Positions 23,141 through 34,324 of a DNA stretch of 64,000 nt are shown piece after piece. The notes beneath the pieces are model-generated. The model saw nothing but the letters and a program-made list of their open reading frames with translations, was not told where the DNA came from and made no database searches. This stretch comes from Lunularia cruciata. Its lineage: Eukaryota; Streptophyta; Marchantiopsida; Lunulariales; Lunulariaceae. The DNA is taken from the NCBI GenBank assembly GCA_948567375.1, contig OX419758.1, positions 63,803,001 through 63,867,000 on the forward strand, in the 5' to 3' direction. Both the position numbers and the translations under genes were made by a program. Every line of letters starts with the position of its first letter. Position 1 is the first letter of the stretch.

Positions 23141-24378
23141 GCCAGTAATGGGCAGGTCTAGGTTGCTTCAAATCTACTGTAATGCTCCTTTTGTCATGTT
23201 GTTGCACAATTCAGGAGGGCATTGAAGTCTCTAATCTGACCTTATAAATTAGTTGGTTAAGAAGCACTTGCAGAACAGTGCCACTAGAATGGGTCTCGTG
23301 TCTTGAAGGAAGAGCTACAATTCTCCGCAGCACATTGCAGCTCTTGAAGCCCACCACCTGATCCAACTCAGTAAGTATAACGTCACTCAGATCAATGCGT
23401 GTTTTCTTCTAAGGTTGATCGTGTCGACTCTGATCACTCGAGATAAAACTCAGCTATGGAGTCCACAGCTGATTCAAGTTTCATAACTAAAAGTCTTAGA
23501 TAACACGAAACTAAAACTACGGGTCATCCATACTTGAGGTGGTAGGATCTTACCTTTCCCCACATAGAGAAGCTTCCGTCCCACTCAGAATGCGCTTCTG
23601 GATTGAAGAAGAACTCACTGGTGCCGTGGATATGAAACACCGAATCCAGAATTGACCACCTGTTGCTAAAGGAGAAGTTCAACCGCTAGAGAAGTTCAGC
23701 ACCTCAACCTGAAAAACTTACAGTGTGGATTATGACACGGAGGACGGTTCCTGGAAATTTCACTCAACAACTCATGGCGGAAAAAATAGCACTGCGTATT
23801 AGGATGTTACACGACTCCGGCCGGATGTTGTCACACCCTCGTCAATAGTGGGGCCAGCAGGCACCGCACGATAGAATGAGCATCCATCCATGAGCCCTTG
23901 ACTCACTAGGCTCCGCTCAAGCACATCACCACATCAACTCCTGCATCAGAGCAGCACACAACAACGTCCTCAGCCCGTCCCTACTCAGTTCTCTTCAACC
24001 ATATGCCCGCTTTTTTAGTTCTTTTGCAGTCCCTTGTAAGAAGCTTTTCTTAAATTCGCTAGTCATGCTCGGTATATTGTTCCCGACAAGGATAGTCGGT
24101 AGGATTATGATTTCAAATTTTCTGCAAGCATGTTTTAAATGCAGTCCAAGATATACTGGTAGGATAGGAAAATAGACTCCTTCCCAGAACTAACCTTCAT
24201 GTAGTTTACAGATTTGGAAGCGATATCTCCCGCAAGTTTCACTGTAATATCCTGCGCAAGTCGAAGATAATCAAACTTTGTTGCGAGACAGGTCATGAAC
24301 AGAGACGCTCACTACGAGTAAGCAGTACGTCGTAACGAGGGCCCGTATTCGACAACTATATTGAGTCATGATCATTGA

Positions 24379-24654
24379 ATGGAAACACCGAAAGCTACTT
24401 TACGCCCTACAAATCATACGCCTTCATCTGAAGAAACCAGGAAGAGAGCGCAGCAGGAAAACAGGTCTTCATACTCCGAATTTGGTAGAGAAGACCAAAA
24501 ATATTCCTTCTGTGACTGGCGAGCATCTGCGTACACCAAGAAAGGAGGCCGATCAAACGACTTCATGGATTGCACTTTGATATCAGCACTGTTAGAACTC
24601 ATGCCCTCTTTCAGTGGGATACCCTTGGTTTCCAACTGCTCATACATTTGGTAA
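24379..24654 (+). CDS. weak ORF, 91 codons, unknown
   Basis: The ORF starts METPKATLRP and is hydrophilic, rich in Ser, Arg and Glu, with a hydrophobic C-terminal third. A GTAAAAG donor-like sequence lies next to its end. The opposite strand is also open over the same stretch, so strand is uncertain. I recognise no family. It may be an exon of an unrecognised gene or chance. Confidence 0.15.
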   Translation: METPKATLRPTNHTPSSEETRKRAQQENRSSYSEFGREDQKYSFCDWRASAYTKKGGRSNDFMDCTLISALLELMPSFSGIPLVSNCSYIW

Positions 24655-24969
24655 AAGTATATTTGGTATAAAGTCATTTAATGCCAACTTTGAGTCTCAT
24701 TCTGGACTCTTCAACTCCTGGCCAGGTTTGCGTTTTTCTAATATTGGTACACAGCATTGTGATTTCATTTGGAACAGTTGTGGTTCAGCCAGTCCCTTAG
24801 GAAGGAAACCCCCGGAGAAAACAGCCGCAACCGAATGTATGCAAAACTAGAAGCAAGTACCATCGTTTGAGAACCCCGATCTAAAATTTTAAACATGACC
24901 TCTCGAAATTGAGCGAAACCTTAAGAGGAAATCTTCTGCAGATTTTCGAAAATGAAAGCATCGGATCAA

Positions 24970-25182
24970 TCAATTAATCAATCCATGACGCAAGAACTGG
25001 AAATATAGCTGCTCTATTCTCGCCTGTGAAACTTTTGATCGCACTCCGTTCGGACGACATCCCCGAATAATCTGCAAATGCATCCTCGCGTGATCCGGTG
25101 TAGCAACCCAATCTGTGATAATCCACGCAAACATCAGAGTCAGAGTAAACCCCAATCGTCTTCCTCCCCGCGATTTCTCCAT
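24970..25182 (-). CDS. weak ORF with a hydrophobic N-terminus, 70 codons
   Basis: From the ATG at 25182 the product starts MEKSRGGRRLGFTLTLMFAW. This is a basic stretch followed by a hydrophobic segment, like a signal peptide or membrane anchor. A basic tail of about 45 residues follows. A longer in-frame reading starts at 25401. No family is recognised. A small secreted protein is possible, but a plus-strand ORF overlaps and nothing confirms expression. Confidence 0.2.
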   Translation of the reverse strand: MEKSRGGRRLGFTLTLMFAWIITDWVATPDHARMHLQIIRGCRPNGVRSKVSQARIEQLYFQFLRHGLIN

Positions 25183-25550
25183 CTTCAACAAGACTTCTCC
25201 GCTCTCCACAGCAGCTCTGCCCCCGATGAAGCACGTCGATCGAAACCACCAGTGCTGCGTTGCATCAGTGGTTTTGCTGAAACAGCTATTTACAATCTGT
25301 AGTAATAATGTCAAAATTGTAGTCCGCGAATTGCATCTCCAGCCAAACGTCAGGCAACCCAAGACCATGAGAAAGTGCGTGAACAATGACCTGAGCGACA
25401 AGAAAGTACACTGCTGTTCATATTGTGGAGGAAGCTACAGGTATTTGCATGCTATATGTATTTGTATTATCCCCACATTTTCAAAAATTCTATGGATGAA
25501 GAATGTGACAAATGAAAAATAATTCTCCTAAGAAGGTATTTGATCAATGT

Positions 25551-25591
25551 GAAATTTTTGATTTTTTATTATTAAAAAATCATAAATTTTC
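25551..25591. other. AT-rich foldback
   Basis: Arms of about 18 bp (GAAATTTTTGATTTTTTA and its near reverse complement) surround a short loop. This is an AT-rich hairpin with no assigned role. Confidence 0.5.
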
Positions 25592-26228
25592 AAATTATTT
25601 CTTCACATGGGTATGCTCTCTCATCAGCGGGACAAGTAACTAGGTATTCAAAATATCTACTTTGTCTTTACAGAGGATAAAAAAGCAAAGGGAAGTTTTA
25701 GAGGATTAAAGGTTAAAGTGACTCGACAGAACATTACTGTTAACAAGGTTATACATCAATATACATACAATAATGAACTGATTTTATGAACTCGGATTCA
25801 TTAAGGACGGTAAGAATAAATTGAGTGGTCTTGAGTTATAAACTTCAGGAAGAACCCTAGAAGGATGTGCCCCATATCCTGAGAAGCAAAAATACTACTC
25901 AATTATCACAATGAAACACTCAAAGTAAATATATATCTAGAGCGGTACAGATTATCAAGTGATTAAGATTTTGACAAGTTGCACATTGGGATTTTAGTTG
26001 GCAAAAGTTATGAAAGGTGAAGAAGAAGTGCTAAACAATGTCGATCAATATGTTAAGTATTCTTCTCAAGCTAGACTTGAATTGAACAATCTAGATTTGA
26101 ATTGAACAGTATCCTCTTCCGCTAAATTTTCCACTACTTTTCAGGAAAATGGCTAAATTACTTTCTTGTTTTGTACTTTGAATAATGAGAATGATGAGAA
26201 ATTTTTTAAACGAGAAACAAAACGCAAA

Positions 26229-26310
26229 GGAATTTAAATGTGGCTTTCTCGTAGCACCTGCCCATAATCTTTGGACCGATCTTCGGAATTTAAATGTGGC
26301 TTTCTCGTAG
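26229..26310 (+). repeat. direct repeat, period 56 bp
   Basis: GGAATTTAAATGTGGCTTTC, continuing to CTCGTAG, occurs at 26229 and 26285 without change. The bases between are not repeated further. Confidence 0.7.
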
Positions 26311-27273
26311 TATCCTCCGATCAATGTGCTTAATATCTGATGAAAATGGAAAGTGAAGGAGAATTAATGTTAAATATAAAATATTAATACCAGATTACAA
26401 TATGTCTCCAATGATTTTGGTAAAATAATCAAATTATTGATGCTGAATATTCATGTTTCCTTCTAAATCATCCGTTAGAGATATTCTTGGAGTCATTTCA
26501 AAGAAAAAGGTCATGCGTAAATGAGAACCCTCAAAGCTTATATATACAAGTGACGTTCACACCAAGCATGTTGGTGTGATCTAGGAGGTATCCGTTGATG
26601 CTCTGGAATGTCACCACGGGATACAGTTGATTAATGTGGATTATACTAGCCAAAATATGTAATATATCTAAAGAATACAAAGTGTTGTAAGATAAGATGT
26701 GTACACATTTTAATATTACTTTGAACATGTAAAAAATTAAAATTTAAAGTAATATAAATTGATGAAATTTGATATATAGAGGTCTATGTTGACTTAATCT
26801 GAATTTCATCATTATTACAGCATATAAATGGAATTGACCAAACGCTTCCTAACTTATAAATATTTTCTTGAAGTTGTGCATAATATACATTCCCATGATT
26901 TAAGGATAATATTAAAATTCTTGTATCATTTTAGAAATATTCTAATTTTTTGTATATCAAACATATTTTCTATAAAATACTAATTTATAACTCCTAAATT
27001 TTTTTTCAAGATCTCTATAATATATCTCTTAGCTAATAAGCTATACTGATTATATGTCAACACTCATTACCAAAACGGAGTACCCAAAATCTCAACTATC
27101 AATTTCAAGTGTGGATCCCTCTCACACTTATGAACTGCGATATCTGACAAGGTTGTCACAGCATTGGAAGAAACTCTTGATTCATAGTAGTAGGTTCATG
27201 TCTTCTTCTATGAAGGAAGGGCGTAGTGATTCTGCAACAATTTCAAATTTTGATTTGAAAGTTAGAAAGAAAA

Positions 27274-27450
27274 GGTGACCACGTAGCAAACACAAAGGAT
27301 GGGAATACCTTATCAAACCGTACAAGGGAGAGACAAAAGAGGTAAAATGGGGCTAGGCTTCAATAGTTACAATATGAGAAATCTGCCCTTCTGCACCTAA
27401 GATATCCAAGCTATGCAAGTTATAAGGTCTACAAACTAATAGAGCATCCA
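27274..27450 (+). repeat. dispersed repeat family R, copy 1
   Basis: The copy contains GGTGACCACGTAG, AAAGGATGGGAATACC, TATCAAACCGTACAAGGG and, further on, ATCCAAGCTATGCAAG. The same order of blocks recurs near 60.1, 60.6, 61.9 and 63.3 kb. It is non-coding and has no recognised terminal repeats. Confidence 0.7.
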
Positions 27451-28053
27451 AAGAAGCATCACCTAGTGTGATTGCCTAACTTGGAGAGATGTTTGAGCTG
27501 GATAATTCATTCATGAAAGAAGTGGACATCATTTATGTGGGTTGCAATCCATATATACAATTTCCTAACTATTGACAGAAGAAGATCAATGATTGAGGAT
27601 GCACACAATCTCCTAACTACTCTTATTCCACTTAATGCTAATTCTACCTCCTGATTTTATCCCAAGCACAATTAAGAAGTCATTGTGCAACTGCTGCCAA
27701 CCACAACTACTCCTTGTCATTTACTTTACAAGTAATTACACTCCCACAATCATCAGCTACAAAACTGATCCTAAGTCAAAAGTTATTTGTGGACAAAGAT
27801 ATACATTGAGAGGAAGGTAGAGCTCAAGGCTAAGGATGTGTTCTATACTTAACTAAATTTCTGCTTATTTCTCTTGAGCTAACAATGATCTTCTTCCTAA
27901 AATCTACTATGAAGAGCTACCTTTGCCTTTCTGAATCTTAATCAGCAATTCCACTCGTTCTTGATACCCCATGATTTCCAATATTGGCACGTTTGTGGCA
28001 TCTTCAAATTTCTTTGAAGTGTGTTCCATTAACACATCTACTAACTATTGCAA

Positions 28054-28677
28054 TTACTTGCCTGAGTAGATCTTCATGGTAAGGGCATGCACTTGGGACC
28101 AGAAATCCCAAACTTTCAACTTCTCTAGGGGGACTTCTACTACCTCCTTCACAATCTCTGCTAGTTGGTCCCACACCATCTCCATCTTTTCCAAATTAGT
28201 GGTCTTTCCATATTGAACTGGTTCTTTTGACTCAGCCACAATTTCTTTCAAAATGCCTGCCTTCTTCTTCTCACATTTATCCTCCTTTTTTTGCAAGGTC
28301 TTCACAAGTTTCTTTACTTGGGTGTCAACTACTTGTAGCTCTTGCTGACGGCAAACTTTTTCTCCCAAGAAGGATACCCCAACTTTCTCTACTTCTCCTT
28401 TAAGCACATCAATCTTTCCTATTTGGGCTTTTATCCATTCTTCTAGCTTGAGCTGTTGATATGTTTCTTCCTCTTGTAAGTCAGATGTCTTCTTCCTTAA
28501 GGCTGGTTCTTCCTCAATCTCCTTCTTCAAATCTTGACTTTCTTCTCTAAGTTTCACCACCTCCTGCACCAAGTTGTTACTTTGTTTCCATATCTCTAAA
28601 TGTTGAGCACAAACTTCTTGCAATTCTTCCCTTGCTTTCATCTTTTCTTTGGTTACTCCTTGCACAAGTTGTTGCAA
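28054..28677 (-). CDS. coiled-coil protein fragment, 207 codons, unknown
   Basis: The open frame has no stops for over 620 bp in a region where neighbouring coding remnants are full of stops. The product is highly charged (Glu, Lys) with heptad-like runs such as KLREESQDLKKEIEEE and KLVKTLQKKEDKCEKKK, predicting a long coiled coil. No catalytic motif or transmembrane segment is visible. The first ATG is at about 28641; upstream of that the frame stays open to a stop near 28694. The 5' end lies about 130 bp from the family A LTR, pointing away from it. It could be a fragment of a host coiled-coil gene or an ORF carried by a transposon. The absence of stops suggests it is younger or constrained. 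Confidence 0.4.
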   Translation of the reverse strand: MQQLVQGVTKEKMKAREELQEVCAQHLEIWKQSNNLVQEVVKLREESQDLKKEIEEEPALRKKTSDLQEEETYQQLKLEEWIKAQIGKIDVLKGEVEKVGVSFLGEKVCRQQELQVVDTQVKKLVKTLQKKEDKCEKKKAGILKEIVAESKEPVQYGKTTNLEKMEMVWDQLAEIVKEVVEVPLEKLKVWDFWSQVHALTMKIYSGK

Positions 28678-28813
28678 ATGTTGGATGGGTCACATAGTTT
28701 TTGATCCCTCTATTAGACTCTACATAGATGGAGTAAAGTTTTTCCATTAATTTGAGTCTTGCCCACCTTGTACAATATTAGCTAGGAAAGTCACACCACT
28801 ACAATATGCCTAA

Positions 28814-29295
28814 TGTAACAATATGGAGTTTACAAATGAGTTAGTCGAGACTAATGAAGTCAAAAATAGGCCAAATTAGCAAAGAATTATAAGAATTTTA
28901 TAGAAGCATCTAGGAAGCTACTTGGTACCTTCCAAGTATCAGGTATTGTGTATGCCAAGTGGTGACTTCTAGGAAGAAGTTTCTTGGGAAGCATCCTAAC
29001 TAGCTTTGTTTTCACACCAATAGATGGCTTCTAGAAGAAAACTTCTTGGGAAACTTCTTAACTAGCATAGCTTGCATGCCAAGTAAACGACTTCTAGAAG
29101 GAAGCTTCTCGAGTAACTTCCTAATTAGCTTAGCTTGCACTCTAACAAGGCGGCTTTTAAGAAGCTTCTCAAGAGCCTTATATGTTCCTTATAAATACCA
29201 AAGCCCAAGCTCATGCTAGGCATAAAAGAGTTTCCCTCATTCAATAATCCCAATGTGATCTTCTATTCTTCTATTTCTCTCCTCAATCTTTTACA
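28814..29295 (+). repeat. family A left LTR (482 bp)
   Basis: It begins TGTAACAATATGGAG and ends TTTTACA, a short inverted terminus. Near its 3' half, blocks of TTCTAGAAG/GAAGCTTC repeat at about 60-bp spacing ahead of a TATAAATA at about 29190. It aligns along its length with 38006-38492 at roughly four identities in five by eye, so insertion was long ago. Confidence 0.85.
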
Positions 29296-29296
29296 T

Positions 29297-29308
29297 TGGT
29301 ATCAAAGC
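29297..29308 (+). other. family A primer binding site
   Basis: TGGTATCAAAGC, one base after the LTR, matches the plant initiator-tRNA-Met primer site TGGTATCAGAGC except at one position. Confidence 0.85.
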
Positions 29309-29560
29309 ATGAATGAGAAGGATGGAATTTATGGACCACCAAATCCATTTCCCAAAACCATCAGGATTTTTGTGTCCATATATTACCCAAGCATCATTTC
29401 ATGTAGTTCATCATCTCATGCTTTTGACAAAATGCAAAATGTAATCATCTTGTCCGATGAACCCTTGATACTTTTGATTGTAACTTATAAAGAATGATAG
29501 GCGTGTTGCATCTACATGTTAACTTAGATAAATTATAGATAGTTTAATAAAATAGTAGCC

Positions 29561-30190
29561 ATGGCGGCAATGCCCAAAGTTATCATTGCTATATAGCAAG
29601 AAATCAAGCACCTCACTCAACACCTTACACCATCAACCAACAATAAGAGCATATAGAGAGAGCACCATTTCTAGAAGTAGAAGAGCAAAACCAATTCCAA
29701 ACCAAAGGTATTTGAAGGCAAAATCTCCCAAGCATAATGGAGAAATTTGTGTTTGATTGTGAACATTATTTTGAAGCTACCAATCTTCAAGATGAACAAA
29801 GATAGATTCTCTTGGTTTCAAGCCAACTAGATGGAGTAGTAAAACTATGGTGGAGATTCTAAATGGAGCAACCTGAATGGCAGTTTGTTGCACCAATCTT
29901 GACATGGGAAGAATTCAAGAGCAAAATAATTGAGAGATTCTATGCTATCAATGTTGCACAAGATAGATGGGTAGAATTGAAGTAGATTGATGTGTGAAAA
30001 ACTACATCACTTAATTCCACAAAACCATTACGTAAATTCCAAATATATTAGAAGGTGAAGCTCAATCTATGGGGGTCTTGACATCACTCACCAAATTGGT
30101 AGTAACCATGTGGAAGCCCAAACACTTGGAAGAAGCCATGCAGTTGGCTGAGTGGTTTGATTCCTTGGTTATGACAACTTGGTCTTGACC
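29561..30190 (+). pseudogene. family A gag remnant
   Basis: The frame from the ATG at 29561 reads a retrotransposon gag core with FDCEHYFEAT, then VVKLWW and WEEFKSKIIERFYA, typical of the Ty3/gypsy capsid helical region. Several TAG, TGA and TAA codons interrupt it, often where Gln, Arg or Trp would be expected. The capsid packages the element's RNA in the cytoplasm. This copy is dead. Confidence 0.7.
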
Positions 30191-30639
30191 TTGACCTTCA
30201 CAAAACCTGCCAACACACTACATATGGATGGAAAAGTTGACACCAATGGAGATTGATACTATCCAATACATACCATTTGGAACTACAAATAGAGAGAGAT
30301 TACACCAAATGGTGGTTGCTTTTATTATTGCCAAATTGGATATCGCATTGTTGAATGTCTACTCAAGAATGGATGACCTTGACAAATCACCCAAATGGAG
30401 TTTGTGGAGTGTGATGATTAGGGAAACAAAGAATCCCAATAGGAAATTTTTGAGCCATCTATTGGGAACTTGATTAGTTCCAATGGGATTGAAGGTCTGG
30501 CCTATGAAAGTTTGCTTCACTTGGAAGGTATGATATCTGATCATGATTGTAAGATTTTGGCTATTTTCTAAGAAGTTTAGAGAATTGCATGTTAATGAAA
30601 CTAATAAAAGAATTAGGTATTCCTATCAAACCAATAGTT

Positions 30640-33600
30640 GGAAGTAGATTGATGATAGCCAATGTTAAAAGGGTTCTACATTCCATACCTCACATCATGT
30701 TATATTCAAGATTGGGACAATGAGATTTGTAGTGGCACCTCTACACTATGATGTCATTCTAGGTTTTTCTTGGCTTGAATGTCATAAGGTTCAATTTGAT
30801 TGTACTTGATAATATATTCAAGATAATAATTACAACATCGAGGTAAGAATTGCAAATAGCATTGTTTGATACATTTGGATAAGACACATAAGAATAGTCA
30901 ATCGCAAATTGGGAAGTTTATCAATAAAGTAACCATAGAGTAAGCTTTGGAGGAAGATATTCTTATTTTCACAATGTGAATCAAGCCAATTGCACATGAA
31001 GAATTAGATGAGACCAAAATCCTCATCAAGTAATGGTTGATCAAATATTTTAGGAGTTTGCAAATGTGTCTGTGGATGATTTCCAAAGGGATTATCTTCC
31101 TATCGTGGTATACCTTTGAAGATTGAATTATTACCAAGAAGTACTCAAATGATTAGACCATCTATTGGCTTTCACCAAAGGAGTTTTGAGAGCTTCAAAC
31201 AACATTGATGGAGTTGTTGGAGAAGGATCTCATACAACATAAAATGTCTCTTTGCAAAACATTGGTACTATTTGTCCAAAAGAAGGAAGGAGGAATTTGT
31301 TTTTGTATTAATTATTGTGGTCTCAATAAACAAACAATGAAGAATACATTTCCCTTACCTTGAATTGATGATTTACTAGATCAATTGAGTGGAGTACAAT
31401 ATTTCTCCAAGTTGGATCTCTAAAGCGACTATTGGTAAATTCCCTTTGATAGAGGATGTGCAAAAGATTACCTTTCACACAAGGTATGGGCATTATAAAT
31501 GGAGATTTTTACCTTTCACATTCACTAATGCTCCGGTAGTCTTCATGGATCAAATGCATCAAGTGTTGGATAGTCTATTGGATTGATACGTGGTGGTGTT
31601 ATTGGATGATATTTTAATCTATAGCAAGATGGAGGTACAACACACAAATTACATGCAAGAAGTCTTAAGATGATTACATCAATGGAAGTTTTACTGCAAG
31701 AAATCAAAGTGTGCTTTTTGGCAAAAGGAAGTTACCTTCTTGGGTCATAAGGTCTCATTGGAAGGAATCAAGATTGAAGAAAAGAACATCAAGGTCATTA
31801 TTAATTGGCCTCCTATGAAGGATGCCATTAAAGTGCAAGCATTTAATAGATTGGAAAAAAGTTTCAGATGGTTCATCCACTACTATGCTCATATGATGTA
31901 ATCTTTTGAGGATAAGAGACCTTAAGAGAAACACTAGAGAAGAAACACAAAGCTTCACATTCAATACCCTGATGTCCTAAAGGAGCAACTTGACTTTATT
32001 ATATAGCAAAGAGGATTCCTTCAAAGGAAGTTCCATCCTTGGATCAAATACATGGATAGGTGACATGTCAACGAGCTCTACCCTTAGATTAGTTGCATAG
32101 ATGAGTGATCCTATCTGGTTGGTCAAACCATCTTTGACCAAAGGGAATTTTAAGAGAATATTCCTATATGAACCTTTGAATCACATGGGTGAGATACCAT
32201 TGGAAAGCTCTTGATGAGGTAGACTAGACATTTTCAAGGCCTAATTCATACATTTAGGCCTTTAAAATTGGCTTTGAAGTTTTCAAGCTACTTTTGAATC
32301 CTACCCTCTTAGTAGAAGTACTCTTTTTGTGACTCCTCTATCTGATCTACCTAGCTCATCATATATAACATCCTTCTAGATATTACCAAGCCAATTTCAC
32401 ATCTAGAAAATATATCTAGCATTTGGTATTACATGTGACTACACCATTGACTGATCTCTTGAAGAAGACCTCAATCTTTCAAGAGCCCACCAAGCACAAA
32501 GATACATTCTAGAAGTTAAAACATATAGTATCTTCAAGACCTATTCTTCAACTGGATGATCCTCACTACCTTGTGGGGTTGATTTCAATGCTTTGTTGCA
32601 ACAAGAATTTTCAAATGAGTTACATCCCATTTCTTTTGTATCTTGTTGAATAAAATCCATACAAAGGAATTACTACTTGAGATCAAGAATAACTAGCAAT
32701 GGTATATGCCACCAAAGTATAGAGGAATTATCTTTTGAGGAAACAAGTGGTCATGTGAATTGATCACAAACTCTTGTTGTAGACATTACATTTGGAGCAC
32801 ATCAAGAGTCGATATCATCATTGCAAGGAAAAGCTTTAGTAGTTTGACATCAAACTTGAGTATTGAGTATTGAGTATTGAGTAAACCTAGGAGGTTCCAT
32901 GTCCTTGTTGATGCCCTATCATGAAAACTTGATTTGAAGACTCTTCGTCTCATCACAAGTGTCAATTGACTCAAAAGTCCAAATTGAGTCTATGATCACT
33001 TTACCACAAGACCCCTTCTTTCAAATAGTACAAGGTCATCTTATAGCACGCAATAAGAGATGTAACACCTTCTCCTTCAAGTGTCTATTCTATGAGAACC
33101 GGATTTATATTCCAATCAAGGGTGATCTACAATTTGTGTGCCTTCAAGTAGCCCATGACATAAAATCCATTGGTCATATGGTTGTGGATAAGACCTTGGG
33201 TACCCAACAACACCAATGGTGGTGGCCCAACATGGCACAAGAGTTTCAAGAGTTTGTATGATCTTGTGAGAGCCACCAATACAACAAGGAAAATAACCAG
33301 AAACTAAGTGGACTTCTTCATCCACTTCCCATCCCATTTACTTGATGGGAATACATGAGCTTAGATCTCATCACATTTTTGTCCAAGACATAATAATGTC
33401 ACACTATAAGGGTGGTTTTTGTTGATAATCTTAGTAAGAAAATCCATTTGGCACAAACCTTTGACATAGTGGATACCTCAACATTGGCCTAGATCTACTT
33501 TGGCAATATCTTCAAGCATCATGGTTTGCCTTGTGTACTCATTTTTATCATTTTTATCAATTCATTGGAAATTTTTGGCAAGAACTCTTCCAACTACTTG

Positions 33601-33841
33601 GCACTAAGAATGCTTTTTCCATGGCCTATCATTCTCATATTCATAGACAAACCAAACATGAAAATCACACCTTCAAGGATATGCTTTGTGCCTTTGTTAA
33701 TGTTCATCATACCAATTGGGATAAATGTTTTGCAATTGTTGAGTTTGCCTACAATAATTCCAAGCATGCAAGCACCAAATATTCTCCCTTCTTTAATATT
33801 CACCCTTCTTCCCCTACTTATTCTAGATTCTCTTCTTGCTC
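30640..33841 (+). pseudogene. family A pol remnant 1 (PR, RT, RNase H, IN)
   Basis: Near 30720-30800 a protease end reads VAPLHYDVILGFSWLE. RT fragments include WRFLPFTFTNAP and the catalytic LLDDILIYS near 31594-31620. A solo LTR (31897-32433) interrupts the RT/RNase H junction. RNase H fragments follow. Integrase starts near 32960, with an H2C2 zinc-binding region (GHMVVDKTL, WWPNM, SCESHQ) at about 33150-33290 and a core fragment with EFAYNNSKHAST. The reading ends abruptly at 33841, where family C sequence begins. Many stops and frame changes are present. Confidence 0.8.
31897..32433 (-). mobile_element. family D solo LTR (B1), short subtype
   Basis: On the plus strand it runs from TGTAATCTTTTG to TTGGTATTACA, which is the family D LTR in minus orientation. 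Flanks are TATGA (31892-31896) and TGTGA (32434-32438), a 5-bp target-site duplication with one change. It lacks the 156-bp internal duplication found in other copies. It is a solo LTR left by recombination inside family A pol. Confidence 0.85.
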
Positions 33842-34324
33842 TTGACTTGGTATTTTTCCTAGGTGTTTGACTTTGAGGAAAGAGTTGAGAACTCTTGGAC
33901 TCACAAGCCTTCTTGTTTTGGATTCTTTCCAAGGATAGTCCATGTGAAGGAATCCTTGACTTAGTGGTTGGGTCAAGATAAGACCACATGCTTAGAGGAA
34001 TATACCCATGAGGATGGATATTCCTTTAGCTTATTTACTTGACTTGACTTGACTTTTAGCCCAATAACTTGAGTTACTATGATAATCAATACCTTTGGTG
34101 TGTAACTATTTCACAAGTATGTAAAATAGGAATGAAGAGGTACTCATCATCCTTACATTTGCAACTAATCTCTCATTGAGTTCTCTAATGAGCAATGTCT
34201 TGATTCTTGGAGTGTTAGCCTTGGAGGAGTATGATGGAGTTGGGGTTCCTTCCTTCTTGTCCATGGTGCATTACCATAATAGTCATCAGAGGTTCATCTT
34301 GAGTGAAAGATAGGTCAGCTCATA
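33842..34324 (-). mobile_element. family C LTR fragment (C1)
   Basis: This is the reverse complement of 36001-36490: AGGTGTTTGACTTTGAGGAAAG here against CTTTCCTCAAAGCCAAACACC there. Its right end, at 34324, is the LTR start (TATGAGCT on the minus strand). About 200 bp of the LTR end is missing on the left. It sits exactly where pol copy 1 stops and pol copy 2 starts. Confidence 0.75.

Larger units (their letters stand above)
20641..28053. other. mostly unrecognised intergenic sequence
   Basis: No coding region with a recognised domain. Two segments sharing TTGGAAACTAAAC and a following ATGAGTTRCAAC lie near 21224 and 22331. ATGGTGTCATAGCGATGT near 22160 resembles a degraded Copia-type primer binding site. 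Together they hint at a decayed LTR element, too weak to annotate on its own. Composition turns AT-rich after about 25500. Confidence 0.4.

Noticed and set aside
24414-24677. 88-codon minus-strand ORF opposite 24379-24654
   Set aside because: Both strands are open over the same bases and neither shows a domain. Only the plus-strand ORF is listed, at low confidence.
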